Assembly: GCA_002391465.1 (NCBI GenBank)
Contig: DGFC01000185.1
Coordinates: 1 to 16,782 of the forward strand
Length of the DNA stretch: 16,782 nt
Source of the DNA: Firmicutes bacterium UBA3910
Lineage (GTDB): Bacteria > Bacillota > Limnochordia > Darwinibacteriales > Darwinibacteriaceae
Direction: 5' to 3'
Part shown: piece after piece, positions 7,343-14,812 of the stretch
Layout: each line of letters starts with the position of its first letter
Position numbering within the stretch: position 1 is the first letter of the stretch
Notes under the pieces: generated by a model
Told to the model about the DNA's origin: nothing
Databases searched by the model: none
Seen by the model: the letters and a program-made list of their open reading frames with translations, nothing else
Translations under genes and position numbers: made by a program

Positions 7343-7444
7343 TGGTTACACCCTTCCAACTCTGAAAAAGCTGTGCCTTTTTTCGACAAGTGCCTTCCCT
7401 TTTCCTGCTAGTGCCATTTTGCTCCCACGGCCGGCCAGCAGGAT

Positions 7445-8437
7445 CTAGGAAAAGTTCTTCTCAAAATTCCACGCATCCCGACACATATCAACTATGCCGT
7501 ATTGGGCTTCCCAATCAAGTTCCGCCTTGGCTTTGGCAGGATCGGCATAAACAACGGCCAGATCACCCGGCCTGCGTGGGCCAATGCTGTAGGGAATCTT
7601 GATCCCGGTAGCCTCGGCAAAGGCGTGTACCAGTTCCAACACGCTTGTGCCCCGGCCAGTGCCTAGGTTGTAAACCTCAACGCCCGGATTCAGTTTCTCC
7701 AGTGCAGCCAAGTGACCCTTGGCCAGATCCACCACATGGAGGTAGTCCCGCACTCCTGTACCATCCGGGGTGGGGTAATCGCCCCCAAACACTTTCAGCT
7801 CTGCCAACTTACCCCTGGCCACTTGGGTAATATACGGCATAAGATTGTTGGGAATGCCCCTGGGTGCCTCACCGATTAACCCACTAGGATGGGCTCCCAC
7901 CGGGTTGAAATAGCGCAGGAGGGCAACGGCAAACTCGGGATTGACGTTGGCCGCATCCTTGAGAATCTGCTCGGACATGGCCTTTGTCTGTCCATAGGGG
8001 TTAGCAGCGGAGCGCAGCTCCATCGTCTCGATCAACGGTGAGGGATTGTCACCGTAAACGGTGGCCGAAGAGCTGAACACAAATTTCCCAACCCCGTGTT
8101 TCAGGCACTGCTCAGCTAACACGATCGTTCCTAAAACATTGTTTTGGTAGTAAAGAAGCGGCTTCTCCACCGACTCACCCACTGCCTTTAACCCCGCTAG
8201 GTGAATAACTCCATCGATGTAATGGGTGGAGAAAATGAGATCCATGTACTTGGCATCGGTCACATCTGCCTCGTAAAAGAGGGGCCTCTTACCCGTAATC
8301 TGCTCAATCCGGTCCACAACAGCCCGGTCGCTGTTGGCCAGGTTATCGACAATAATAACTGAATGGCCTTCATTTAACATCTCAACGCAGATGTGGCTGC
8401 CGATGTAACCGGTACCGCCTGTGACTAATATAAGCAT
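7445..8437 (-). CDS. galE: UDP-glucose 4-epimerase
   Basis: The protein has 330 residues, the standard length for GalE. It interconverts UDP-glucose and UDP-galactose (or the N-acetyl forms) using tightly bound NAD, feeding galactose use and cell-surface polysaccharide. It belongs to the extended short-chain dehydrogenase family: GGTGYIG at residues 7-13 binds NAD, SSSATVYG at 122-129 supplies the catalytic Ser/Thr, and YGQTK (Tyr148, Lys152) is the YxxxK motif. RYFNPVGAHPSGLIGE is a GalE signature distinguishing it from dTDP-glucose dehydratases. GGGAAGGGG lies about 7 nt before the ATG. The start is only 15 nt after the stop of the TPR gene, so the two are co-transcribed. No other galactose-pathway genes are near, so a role in exopolysaccharide is as likely as sugar catabolism. 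Confidence 0.96.
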   Translation of the reverse strand: MLILVTGGTGYIGSHICVEMLNEGHSVIIVDNLANSDRAVVDRIEQITGKRPLFYEADVTDAKYMDLIFSTHYIDGVIHLAGLKAVGESVEKPLLYYQNNVLGTIVLAEQCLKHGVGKFVFSSSATVYGDNPSPLIETMELRSAANPYGQTKAMSEQILKDAANVNPEFAVALLRYFNPVGAHPSGLIGEAPRGIPNNLMPYITQVARGKLAELKVFGGDYPTPDGTGVRDYLHVVDLAKGHLAALEKLNPGVEVYNLGTGRGTSVLELVHAFAEATGIKIPYSIGPRRPGDLAVVYADPAKAKAELDWEAQYGIVDMCRDAWNFEKNFS

Positions 8438-8452
8438 GCTTCTACCCCTTCC

Positions 8453-9208
8453 CTAACGTTTCCATTCTGCCAAGAGTTCTTCAGCCTCCGCCTTTAGCTC
8501 CAGATCCTGTTCAATGGCAGGCCTGCTCAAAAGCTCCTCCAGAACCTCAACTGCCTCGCTGCGGCGGTTGTTGTGGTTGAGAGCCCGGGCGAGTTGAATG
8601 GGATACTCAATGTTGTCCGGTGCCAGTTCCACCGCCTTCCGGGCCGTTTCCAACGCCAGCTTTTTGTTGCCGATGCTGAGGGGAAATCCTGGGGCCTGTT
8701 CGTAAAGCATACTAAGCACGTGGTAGGCATCGGCGTAGTTTTCATCAAGTTCCAAGGCGCGATCCAAGGCGTCCTTCATGGGCCTCACCATGAACAGACT
8801 CTGGAGGATCCCCCGGGTTTGACCGATGCAGCCGATGAGCGATGCCTGCCAGAAGAAGGCATCAGGGGAAGTGGGGACAAGCTCCACTGCCCGATCCGCG
8901 TACTCTTTACCCTTCTGGAAGGTTTCCAAGACATCTTCGCTAACCCGGTCCCCCAGATACAAATAGGCCTTGGCAATTACCCAATTGGCATGACCATCCT
9001 CCGGATTATCTGCCAAATAGGATGTCAAGTCAGCTATCACCGCTTCAATATTGGCCAGCTGCTTGCTCTCAATTAGCACGTTAGCCGTGTCCAAGTCAAC
9101 CGCTAACGAGGGCAGAGAAACAGCTAACATTACACACATTACGATTGCTAGTTTCCGTAGTATTCTGCCCACTTTCCTCTCTCCCATCTCTATTCTGTGG
9201 TCTTTCAT
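8453..9208 (-). CDS. exported tetratricopeptide-repeat protein
   Basis: The protein has 251 residues. A basic start followed by a hydrophobic core (LAIVMCVMLAVSLPSLA, ending near residue 36) is a likely Sec signal peptide; no lipobox cysteine follows it, so secretion or membrane anchoring is expected. From about residue 60 it is all helical repeats of the TPR type: EDGHANWVIAKAYLYLGD, ALDRALELDENYADAYHVLSMLYE, ALETARKAVELAPDNIEYPIQLARAL, then a C-terminal Glu/Leu-rich helix. TPR proteins are scaffolds for protein complexes; the partner here is unknown. The first ATG has no good ribosome site. A GTG at 9170-9172 (residue 13), with GGGAG 8 nt upstream and a tidier signal peptide, may be the true start. 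galE follows after 15 nt. The function is not known. Confidence 0.8.
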   Translation of the reverse strand: MKDHRIEMGERKVGRILRKLAIVMCVMLAVSLPSLAVDLDTANVLIESKQLANIEAVIADLTSYLADNPEDGHANWVIAKAYLYLGDRVSEDVLETFQKGKEYADRAVELVPTSPDAFFWQASLIGCIGQTRGILQSLFMVRPMKDALDRALELDENYADAYHVLSMLYEQAPGFPLSIGNKKLALETARKAVELAPDNIEYPIQLARALNHNNRRSEAVEVLEELLSRPAIEQDLELKAEAEELLAEWKR

Positions 9209-9245
9209 ACCAATTCACGGCTTCCGTCCGTTTTCCTCCCCTAAG

Positions 9246-9271
9246 AAAAAAAGCCCCTTTTGCAAAGGGCT
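9246..9271 (-). terminator. intrinsic terminator of the fapA-like gene
   Basis: On the minus strand AGCCCTTT (9264-9271) pairs with AAAGGGGCT (9252-9260), with one bulged base and a 3-nt loop. A run of seven T (9246-9252) begins at the base of the stem. It starts about 28 nt after the stop of the DUF342 gene and only about 37 nt before the TPR gene, leaving little room for a separate TPR promoter. Confidence 0.88.
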
Positions 9272-9298
9272 CTCTTAACCTAGACTGGGTCCCACTTA

Positions 9299-11161
9299 CT
9301 AGACGGAACCCCAGCTGAAGTATTCTTCACTCCATTTCCCATCTTCAAATCTGAAGATAACGTTTTTCCGCAGTTCCCGGATGGTCATCTTGGCGTGTCC
9401 GATTTGAATCCTGACCCCGGGATAGAAGGTTTCGGCTGCAATAAAGCCGCCTTCATCCACAGTCAAGGAAGTGCGCACCGTTTCGTTCAAACCGGCATAG
9501 CGGACCACAATGGATGAACCGGCGAAATAGCGGCCGTTGCGGCATGAACCGGCAATTCTGATCCTCTGCCCAGCAGACATACGGCAGGCGTACACGAGTA
9601 GTCCATTGACGATAATATCGCCTGTTGCCTCCAGTTCGGCGTTTTGGGCGTAACTTAACTTAATATCCGCTGGGGCACTCAACACATCCTCCAGGAAGGC
9701 CACTACCTTGCTCAGTGCCTTCTCACTGGTCTGCACCTCTCGAATGGACTGAATGCGCAGCGGGTTTGCTCCCTGATAGCGCCTGGCGATGTGGTGCAGT
9801 ATATTCCAAATTCGATCCTGCTCCCTGTCTAATTCGAGTTCCTCAGTTCTGGGCAGCAGTTCTAGCACGTCCGCAAATAAGGCAGGAATGGAGGGGAGTT
9901 TTGTTTCTAATACCGCCTTGATCAGGTGCCCGTCGCCGCTGCCGTTTTGTTCCTCCCCTGCAAAACCCGTGTGGGTTTTGATCTGCAGCGTCAAGGTCTG
10001 GAGCTGCCTCAAAAGGGGAATGATCCTCTTGAGCAAGGCCGCCATTTTGATGGTGACAATCATGTCGCCCCCAGCCGACACCCTACCGCCAATGACGTTA
10101 CGGCGAGCATCCACACTGCTCCCAGCCCGGATGTCCGCGTGGTAGGAATTGTGGCCGATGGTAACAAGCCCACCCGCCTTAACCTCCAAACCCTCCCGCA
10201 CACTACCCATCACCAACACATCGCCAGTGAAATCAATGTTACCGGTGGCAATATCCACGTCGGAGTCGATCACAAGTTCAGGCTTGACACAGATCTGTCC
10301 CCATTCGATGGTGGGCCGTCCCGCTATCTCCGCTACCGCAATGGTACCGTCTTCAACCAGTTTGACACCGCGTCCGGCCGTAAAGCGTGCCCATTTTGGC
10401 TGTCTGGGGTCAACCCGTTCTCCAAACACGTTCCAGCCTGGCTTGCCCTCCACCGGGGGATGCCAAAACGCCAAAACTTCGCCCGGTTCAACACAATCTA
10501 TCTTTCCCCGGTCGTACCAATCGACGCGGTCGCCCTGTTCCTCCCTTACCCGGGTACCGGTTAGGTCGTGGAGCGCTTCAATTCTACCATCTACGGGCGG
10601 TTCGGGCTTAATTCCCCGCACAATCAAAACACGACTGTTCTCACCGCTCTGGCAGGCGCTTTCCAGCGTTTCCGCATCCGCCCCCATCTTCACGCCCATT
10701 TTCTCCAGCTCGTCCAACACCCGCTGGGGATCGATGGGTTTCGGGGCATGCCTCCGTTTTTCCCGGGAAACAACCACCAGGTCGGGAACGTAATCGCTGT
10801 CCGCAACCCTGTATTCTATTCCCTCTTCGAATTCTGTTTCGAGCCAAACCTCCATTTTGTCCGACGATACTCCCAGTCGGAACTCACTTTTGGCAGGTCG
10901 ATGGAAAAGCCTAAACGCTATCCCTTGAGTGGTCTCTAACACCAGAGGTTGTTCCACCATTTTGCCATGGTAAAGGACCTGAACATGGCGATCAGGTCCG
11001 GTGACAATAGTGGGCCATTTCCCGCCTCGGCTCGGCTTTTTCATCAGGAGTTTCCCGTCCAGAAGAGCCAAGCAACCGTCCTCTGTCTCAGGCATCTCGA
11101 CTTGATCTTTCTCGCCAATTTTCAACTCATCAAGCCACTCCAACATGGACTCAATGTTCAA
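9299..11161 (-). CDS. FapA / DUF342 family polymer-forming-like protein
   Basis: The protein has 620 residues. It matches the FapA (flagellar assembly protein A, DUF342) family seen in many Bacillota. The N-terminal third is a mixed alpha/beta region. Residues about 180-370 contain the family core, including RVLIVRGIKPEPPVDGRIE, FWHPPVEGKPGWNVFGE and GNIDFTGDVLVMGSVREGLEVKAGG, with the regular hydrophobic/Gly spacing of a right-handed beta-helix. A helical insert (KMAALLKRIIPLLRQLQTL onward) interrupts it before more beta-helix turns (LEATGDIIVNGLLVYACRMSAGQRI). Proposed roles of the family concern cell-surface or flagellar-localisation processes, and biochemistry is scarce. The start codon is TTG with AGGAGG 8 nt upstream; ATG at codon 6 is too far from that site. 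The leader is a c-di-GMP riboswitch with a terminator, so expression should follow the second messenger. No flagellar genes are in the window. Confidence 0.88.
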   Translation of the reverse strand: MNIESMLEWLDELKIGEKDQVEMPETEDGCLALLDGKLLMKKPSRGGKWPTIVTGPDRHVQVLYHGKMVEQPLVLETTQGIAFRLFHRPAKSEFRLGVSSDKMEVWLETEFEEGIEYRVADSDYVPDLVVVSREKRRHAPKPIDPQRVLDELEKMGVKMGADAETLESACQSGENSRVLIVRGIKPEPPVDGRIEALHDLTGTRVREEQGDRVDWYDRGKIDCVEPGEVLAFWHPPVEGKPGWNVFGERVDPRQPKWARFTAGRGVKLVEDGTIAVAEIAGRPTIEWGQICVKPELVIDSDVDIATGNIDFTGDVLVMGSVREGLEVKAGGLVTIGHNSYHADIRAGSSVDARRNVIGGRVSAGGDMIVTIKMAALLKRIIPLLRQLQTLTLQIKTHTGFAGEEQNGSGDGHLIKAVLETKLPSIPALFADVLELLPRTEELELDREQDRIWNILHHIARRYQGANPLRIQSIREVQTSEKALSKVVAFLEDVLSAPADIKLSYAQNAELEATGDIIVNGLLVYACRMSAGQRIRIAGSCRNGRYFAGSSIVVRYAGLNETVRTSLTVDEGGFIAAETFYPGVRIQIGHAKMTIRELRKNVIFRFEDGKWSEEYFSWGSV

Positions 11162-11180
11162 TGGAAAGACCTCCTAAAGC

Positions 11181-11213
11181 AAAAAAACTTTTCACCCAGG
11201 CGCGATGAAAAGT
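11181..11213 (-). terminator. riboswitch expression-platform terminator
   Basis: On the minus strand ACTTTTCA (11206-11213) pairs perfectly with TGAAAAGT (11187-11194) around an 11-nt loop, followed by seven T (11181-11187). It lies between the c-di-GMP aptamer and the ribosome binding site of the fapA-like gene, so it must be read through for expression. The TTTT of its 5' arm could instead pair with the A-run before the aptamer core, an inferred antiterminator-like arrangement. Confidence 0.82.
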
Positions 11214-11214
11214 A

Positions 11215-11302
11215 CTTTTGCGCAACTGGCTGGCATGCACGTGCTGTGGTTAGCCCCTTTAGCTTTGCGTCCCAGGGTTTCCCCTGGTTTGCCAAATTTT
11301 TA
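11215..11302 (-). promoter_or_regulatory. c-di-GMP-I (GEMM-I) riboswitch aptamer
   Basis: Read on the minus strand, the region holds the GEMM-I core in order. GGCAAACC (11286-11293) comes first, then a stem CCAGGG/CCCTGG capped by a GAAA tetraloop. The near-invariant GGGACGCAAAGC (11262-11273) follows, then a GGGGCTAA segment. Last is a P3 return strand with GCCAGCCAGTTGC, resembling the usual GGCAGCCGGGTTGCC. The GAAA loop is the one that docks into the P3 receptor. The aptamer sits between a good promoter and an intrinsic terminator ahead of a DUF342 gene. Closing helix P1 is AU-rich and weak by eye. Whether ligand turns the gene on or off cannot be settled from sequence; competition between P1 and the terminator arm would favour an on-switch. 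Confidence 0.92.
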
Positions 11303-11332
11303 ATTGTAACCGCTCTCTTTAACAACTAGTTT

Positions 11333-11360
11333 AGTATAGCATACTTACCATTTTTTGCAA
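11333..11360 (-). promoter_or_regulatory. sigma-A promoter of the riboswitch-fapA transcript
   Basis: Minus-strand TTGCAA (11355-11360) and TATACT (11333-11338) are separated by 16 bp. Transcription would begin near 11326, about 25-35 nt before the aptamer core, as expected for a riboswitch leader. The -10 differs from consensus at one position. Confidence 0.75.
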
Positions 11361-11370
11361 GCGTTTTCAA

Positions 11371-11390
11371 ACGAAAAAATTAATTTTCGT
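11371..11390. repeat. AT-rich inverted repeat upstream of the fapA promoter
   Basis: ACGAAAA (11371-11377) and TTTTCGT (11384-11390) form a perfect 7-bp inverted repeat with a 6-nt AT spacer, ending 10 bp upstream of the -35 element. It may be an operator, an UP-like element, or a weak end signal for the methylase transcript. No known regulator consensus was recognised. Confidence 0.4.
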
Positions 11391-11401
11391 CGCTCCGTCT
11401 C

Positions 11402-11424
11402 AAATCCCTTTGCCAACGGGATTT
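11402..11424 (-). terminator. stem-loop at the stop codon of the methylase gene
   Basis: Minus-strand AAATCCC pairs perfectly with GGGATTT around a 9-nt loop, beginning at the last base of the stop codon. No T-run follows directly; a T-rich stretch appears about 20 nt later. It could be a weak terminator or a 3' stabilising hairpin. Confidence 0.4.
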
Positions 11425-12257
11425 CAGTAGTTTCTTACCAGTAGTTCCTCCACCGGTCCCCGCAGATCTCCCCTGGAATTAACAACTCGGTTGGCCTGTA
11501 CAATTTCAATATGATAGTCTTTGTAGAGATCCAGAATAAAGTCGGTGGCCGCATTGGAAAGGAGAAATTTCACGCCCCGCTTTGTAAGTTCATCGCACAA
11601 ATTCCTTAACCGCTCCTGCTCCCCGCGGCAGAAACCGCCGCTGGCATAACCGGTAAAATTGGCACTGTCAGAGAGGGGATCGTAGGGAGGATCGAAATAA
11701 ACAAAATCCCCTTCTTCACTATCCTCCATTGCTGCAGCAAAATCGCCGCATCTGAAGGTGACCTCAGCTCGGTTAAAATACCTGTGGACCGCGCTGATCG
11801 TCTCTTCATTTAAAATATTCGGATTTACATAGGCGCCAAAGGGCGCATTGAACTGTCCCTTACTGTTGACCCGGTAAAGGCCGTTGTAGCAGGTTTTATT
11901 CAGGTACAAAATACGGGATGCCCGTTCCACGTCACTCAACTTTTCGTAAACGGCAGGATCTCGATCTAGAGCCCGTATTCTGTAAAAATACTCCCGTTCA
12001 TTGCGGTGTTTGCTCAGATCTGCCAATAGCTCTTGGCAGCTCGTTTTGATCACTTTATATACATTAATCAGTTCGGGATTAATATCGTTTACAACAGCCC
12101 GTGCTGGCTGGAGATGGAACAGAACGGCACCGCCGCCCACGAATGGCTCGTAGTAAGTGTTAAAAGCAGGGGGCAGCAAACGTTCAATTTCGGGCAGGAG
12201 CTGCCTTTTCCCCCCAACCCATTTCAGTACGGGTGCAACAGCAGCATCTCTTTCCAT
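11424..12257 (-). CDS. dam: DNA adenine methylase, Dam/DpnM type (GATC)
   Basis: The protein has 277 residues and transfers a methyl group from S-adenosylmethionine to adenine N6, by family most likely in GATC. It is a D12-class (alpha-type) methylase: KWVGGK at residues 12-17, the AdoMet loop PFVGGG at 38-43, NDINPEL at 58-63 and catalytic DPPY at 189-192. The NGLYRVNSKGQFNAPFG block (125-141) and the overall order closely resemble M.DpnIIA and Dam. The ATG at 12255-12257 has GAGAGGGTG about 6 nt upstream; a TTG seven codons earlier lacks a site. No restriction endonuclease, second methylase or MutH-like gene is adjacent, so it looks like an orphan or housekeeping methylase. It is divergent from the amidohydrolase gene across 107 bp, in which no convincing promoter was identified. 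Confidence 0.93.
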   Translation of the reverse strand: MERDAAVAPVLKWVGGKRQLLPEIERLLPPAFNTYYEPFVGGGAVLFHLQPARAVVNDINPELINVYKVIKTSCQELLADLSKHRNEREYFYRIRALDRDPAVYEKLSDVERASRILYLNKTCYNGLYRVNSKGQFNAPFGAYVNPNILNEETISAVHRYFNRAEVTFRCGDFAAAMEDSEEGDFVYFDPPYDPLSDSANFTGYASGGFCRGEQERLRNLCDELTKRGVKFLLSNAATDFILDLYKDYHIEIVQANRVVNSRGDLRGPVEELLVRNY

Positions 12258-12364
12258 GATAAACACCCTCTCATCCAAATTTGTCCCGGCTGTTAAAGGT
12301 ATTAGGGAGAGGAAAACGAAAATCCTTTTTAGAAAAGCTTTGGCCCAGAAAACGGAGGTATTTT

Positions 12365-13969
12365 ATGCAGGCTACTAACTCAGAGAGTAAACTCTTTTAC
12401 AACGCCAACTTTATTACTCTGGATGACCGCTACCCCAGGGCGGAAGCAATGCTTGTCACGGGGGAACGCATCGCAGCCATTGGCACGCTGGAAGCGGTTA
12501 CTACGGCAGCGCCTGTGGAAGCGGAGCGCATAGACCTTAACGGCCTCACAGTTGTGCCCGGATTCAACGACAGCCATCTCCACCTGCTTAATTGGGGTTT
12601 GAGCATGGCAGGTATCGATTTGACCCAAGTTCGTTCTATCCACGAAATGATAGCACTTGGACGCAATTACTTACAGACCCAACCGGATGCAAGGGTGATC
12701 ATGGGTCGCGGCTGGAGTGATGAGAAATTCGACTCCAAACGGCTGCCTAACAGATGGGACTTGGATCAAATAGCTCGGGATGTCCCGGTCCTTTTCACCC
12801 GCGTGTGCGGCCACGTATGTGCAGTGAACTCTAAAGCGCTGGAACTGGCCGGTATTAACGCAAACACAGATAATCCGGCCGGAGGCAGTATTGATCGGGA
12901 TCCCCTCTCAGGCGAACCCACTGGGATCCTGCGGGAGACAGCGATAGAACTGATCTACAAACTCATCCCCACCCCCTCCATTTCCGAACTAAAGGGCATC
13001 CTGCGCGGCGCAGCCCAAGCTGCCGCAGCAGTTGGCCTTACCTCTGTGCAGGCTAACGACATTCAGGGAGCGGCGGGGTTAAGCACGCAACTGGAGGCCT
13101 ACCGCCAACTGGCGGAAGCGGACGAACTGCCCATTCGTGTCAACTTACAGGCGAGCATGCCCACACTCAGCGACATTACCAGCTACCTAGCGGCTGTTGA
13201 GGGGTCCCGCGATTTCGGGACTTATTTGGCCCTGGGCCCTGTCAAACTTTACGCCGACGGATCATTGGGAGCCAAAACGGCTGCCATGAGTGAGCCCTAT
13301 CTGGACGCGCCGGAAACGCGGGGCGTTCCCATTTACAGCCAACCAGAGCTCGACGAGCTTGTTCTAGCAGCTGCCCAGGCTGATCTCCAGGTGGCGGTGC
13401 ACGCCATTGGCGATTGGGCCTTGGATATGGTACTCACAAGCTACGCCAAGGCAAAGGCAGCGGTTCCCGCTTGGAGCAAAAGACCCCGGGTCGTTCACTG
13501 CCAGATTGCCCGTTTAGAACAGCTGGAACGCATGGCTGAGCTTAGGGTTGTAGCCGATATTCAGCCCATTTTCGTCCCCACCGATCGCCACTTCGTGGAG
13601 GCGAGAATCGGCACCACAAGGGCCCGCTACGCCTACGCCTGGAAAACAATGGTGGAACTTGGCATCGCCACCGCCGGCAGTTCAGACTGCCCCATCGAAA
13701 ACTGCAATCCCCTCCTGGGCCTCCAGGCAGCCATCACCAGGGACGGCTGGCACCCGGAAGAGTGCCTCACTCCCCTGGCGGCGCTCAAACTCTTCACCAT
13801 TGGTTCGGCCTACGCTGCCCACGAAGAAAACGAAAAGGGCACCCTCAGCCCGGGCAAACTAGCCGATTTTGTGGTACTGCCCCAAGATCCCCTGACTGTG
13901 GAGAAAGAAGCGTTGGGGCAGATGGAAGTTGCTGCCACCTATGTGGGCGGCAGGCGTGTTACACAGTAA
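12365..13969 (+). CDS. YtcJ-like amidohydrolase (Amidohydro_3)
   Basis: The protein has 534 residues, normal for the YtcJ group of metal-dependent amidohydrolases. These cytosolic TIM-barrel enzymes hydrolyse amide or related bonds; characterised relatives include N-substituted formamide deformylase, but most have no known substrate. Metal-site residues are visible: FNDSHLHL (His71, His73), KLYADGSLGAKT (Lys294), VAVHAIGD (His346), VVHCQI (His378) and GSDCPIENCNPL (Asp441). The family signature GGSIDRDPLSGEPTGILRE is at 173-191. The flanking beta-sandwich is formed by residues 1-65 and the C-terminal end (GTLSPGKLADFVVL). The frame is open 28 codons upstream, but CGGAGGT lies 5 nt before the ATG chosen here. 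Its last 11 bp overlap the end of the convergent phosphatase gene. The substrate is unknown. Confidence 0.93.
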   Translation: MQATNSESKLFYNANFITLDDRYPRAEAMLVTGERIAAIGTLEAVTTAAPVEAERIDLNGLTVVPGFNDSHLHLLNWGLSMAGIDLTQVRSIHEMIALGRNYLQTQPDARVIMGRGWSDEKFDSKRLPNRWDLDQIARDVPVLFTRVCGHVCAVNSKALELAGINANTDNPAGGSIDRDPLSGEPTGILRETAIELIYKLIPTPSISELKGILRGAAQAAAAVGLTSVQANDIQGAAGLSTQLEAYRQLAEADELPIRVNLQASMPTLSDITSYLAAVEGSRDFGTYLALGPVKLYADGSLGAKTAAMSEPYLDAPETRGVPIYSQPELDELVLAAAQADLQVAVHAIGDWALDMVLTSYAKAKAAVPAWSKRPRVVHCQIARLEQLERMAELRVVADIQPIFVPTDRHFVEARIGTTRARYAYAWKTMVELGIATAGSSDCPIENCNPLLGLQAAITRDGWHPEECLTPLAALKLFTIGSAYAAHEENEKGTLSPGKLADFVVLPQDPLTVEKEALGQMEVAATYVGGRRVTQ

Positions 13970-14720
13970 TCAGTTGTAGGAGTTCAGCGTGGATGATGCC
14001 GTTGGTGGCAATTACATCCCGGCCGAAGGGATCGAAGGGGCTGTCCGCCCAGGCAGTCACCCTTCCCCCTGCCTCTGCCACAATCAGGCTAGCAGCAGCA
14101 ATATCCCACGGTTTGAGGTCCCGTTCCCAAAACCCATCGAGGCGACCGCAGGCAACATGGCACAGATCGAGTGCTGCTGCGCCGAAGGAGCGCACTCCCT
14201 GGGACGCTTTCATGGCCCGCTTAAAGGGAAGCATGTTATCCCGTTCAGTTGTGGCCACGTCATAGGGAAAACCTGTGGCAAGCAGACTGTCTATCACCCG
14301 TTCCGTTCGGGAAACTTCAACGGGCTTACCGTTCAAAAAGGCTCCACCGCCTTTTTCAGCACTGAAGCACTCATCCAAAACTGGATTATAGACCACACCC
14401 AACACGATTTCGCCCCCTTTAGCCAAAGCCATGGATACGGCGTAATGGGGGTAACGGTGGGCGAAGTTGGTGGTGCCATCGAGGGGATCGATTACCCAGA
14501 CGTATTCTTCGGAGCGGGCGGTAAAGCCCCCCTCCTCCGCCATAATGCTGTGCTGGGGGAACAGGCGCTGCAGCTCAGAAACAGCAAAATCCTCAGCAGC
14601 CCGATCCGCGTCCGTCACCGGGTCGATGGTACCCTTGTATTCAATCTCAAAACCAGTCCGGGTCTTTTCCAGTAAAACCTGGCCCGCACCTCTTGCTATG
14701 GCCTCTGCCTTTGCTAACAA
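13959..14720 (-). CDS. inositol monophosphatase family protein
   Basis: The protein has 253 residues, typical of the Mg-dependent, Li-sensitive phosphatase family (SuhB, CysQ, HisN-type and archaeal FBPase relatives). Metal-binding motifs are complete: AEEGG with Glu62/Glu63, DPLDGTTNF with Asp78, Asp81 and Thr83, and PWDIAAASLIVAEAGG with Asp206. KGTIDPVTDADRAAE at 29-43 is the family's first motif. The physiological substrate cannot be told by eye; inositol-phosphate, histidinol-phosphate and PAP phosphatases share these motifs. The start is TTG with AGGAGG 7 nt upstream. It lies downstream of serC in the same direction, behind tandem terminators, which argues for separate transcription or limited read-through. 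Its 3' end overlaps the convergent amidohydrolase gene by 11 bp, and no terminator separates them. Confidence 0.93.
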   Translation of the reverse strand: MLAKAEAIARGAGQVLLEKTRTGFEIEYKGTIDPVTDADRAAEDFAVSELQRLFPQHSIMAEEGGFTARSEEYVWVIDPLDGTTNFAHRYPHYAVSMALAKGGEIVLGVVYNPVLDECFSAEKGGGAFLNGKPVEVSRTERVIDSLLATGFPYDVATTERDNMLPFKRAMKASQGVRSFGAAALDLCHVACGRLDGFWERDLKPWDIAAASLIVAEAGGRVTAWADSPFDPFGRDVIATNGIIHAELLQLITV

Positions 14721-14750
14721 AGTTTTTCCTCCTCGAGTATATACTTCGTC

Positions 14751-14777
14751 AAAAAAGGGGGAGAATGCCTCCCCCTC
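14751..14777 (-). terminator. second terminator after serC
   Basis: GGGGGAG (14757-14763) pairs with CTCCCCC (14769-14775) around a 5-nt loop. On the minus strand six T follow the stem, and A/T runs flank it on both sides. It lies about 30 nt before the phosphatase start. Confidence 0.88.
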
Positions 14778-14804
14778 AAAAAAACTTCACTGCCGCTGCG
14801 GCAG
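14778..14804 (-). terminator. first terminator after serC
   Basis: On the minus strand CTGCCG pairs with CGGCAG (14790-14804) with a 3-nt loop, followed after five bases by seven T (14778-14784). It begins 9 nt after the serC stop and is directly followed by the stronger hairpin at 14751-14777, making a tandem terminator. Confidence 0.75.
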
Positions 14805-14812
14805 AACCCGAT

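Noticed and set aside
7343..7444. Terminator between galE and the diguanylate cyclase
   Set aside because: The GGCCGGCC palindrome has no loop or T-run, and the GAAAAA/CTTTTTC stem lacks GC pairs; neither is a credible terminator.
10149..10793. 214-codon plus-strand open frame, and others nearby
   Set aside because: Antisense to the FapA-like gene; Ser/Pro/Thr-rich low-complexity translation typical of shadow frames.
12281..12364. 28-codon upstream extension of the amidohydrolase
   Set aside because: A basic non-homologous leader with no ribosome site, whereas CGGAGGT lies directly before the ATG at 12365.
12258..12364. Divergent promoters between dam and the amidohydrolase
   Set aside because: TAATAC-like and TATTAG-like -10 elements exist, but no -35 at a suitable distance was convincing on either strand.
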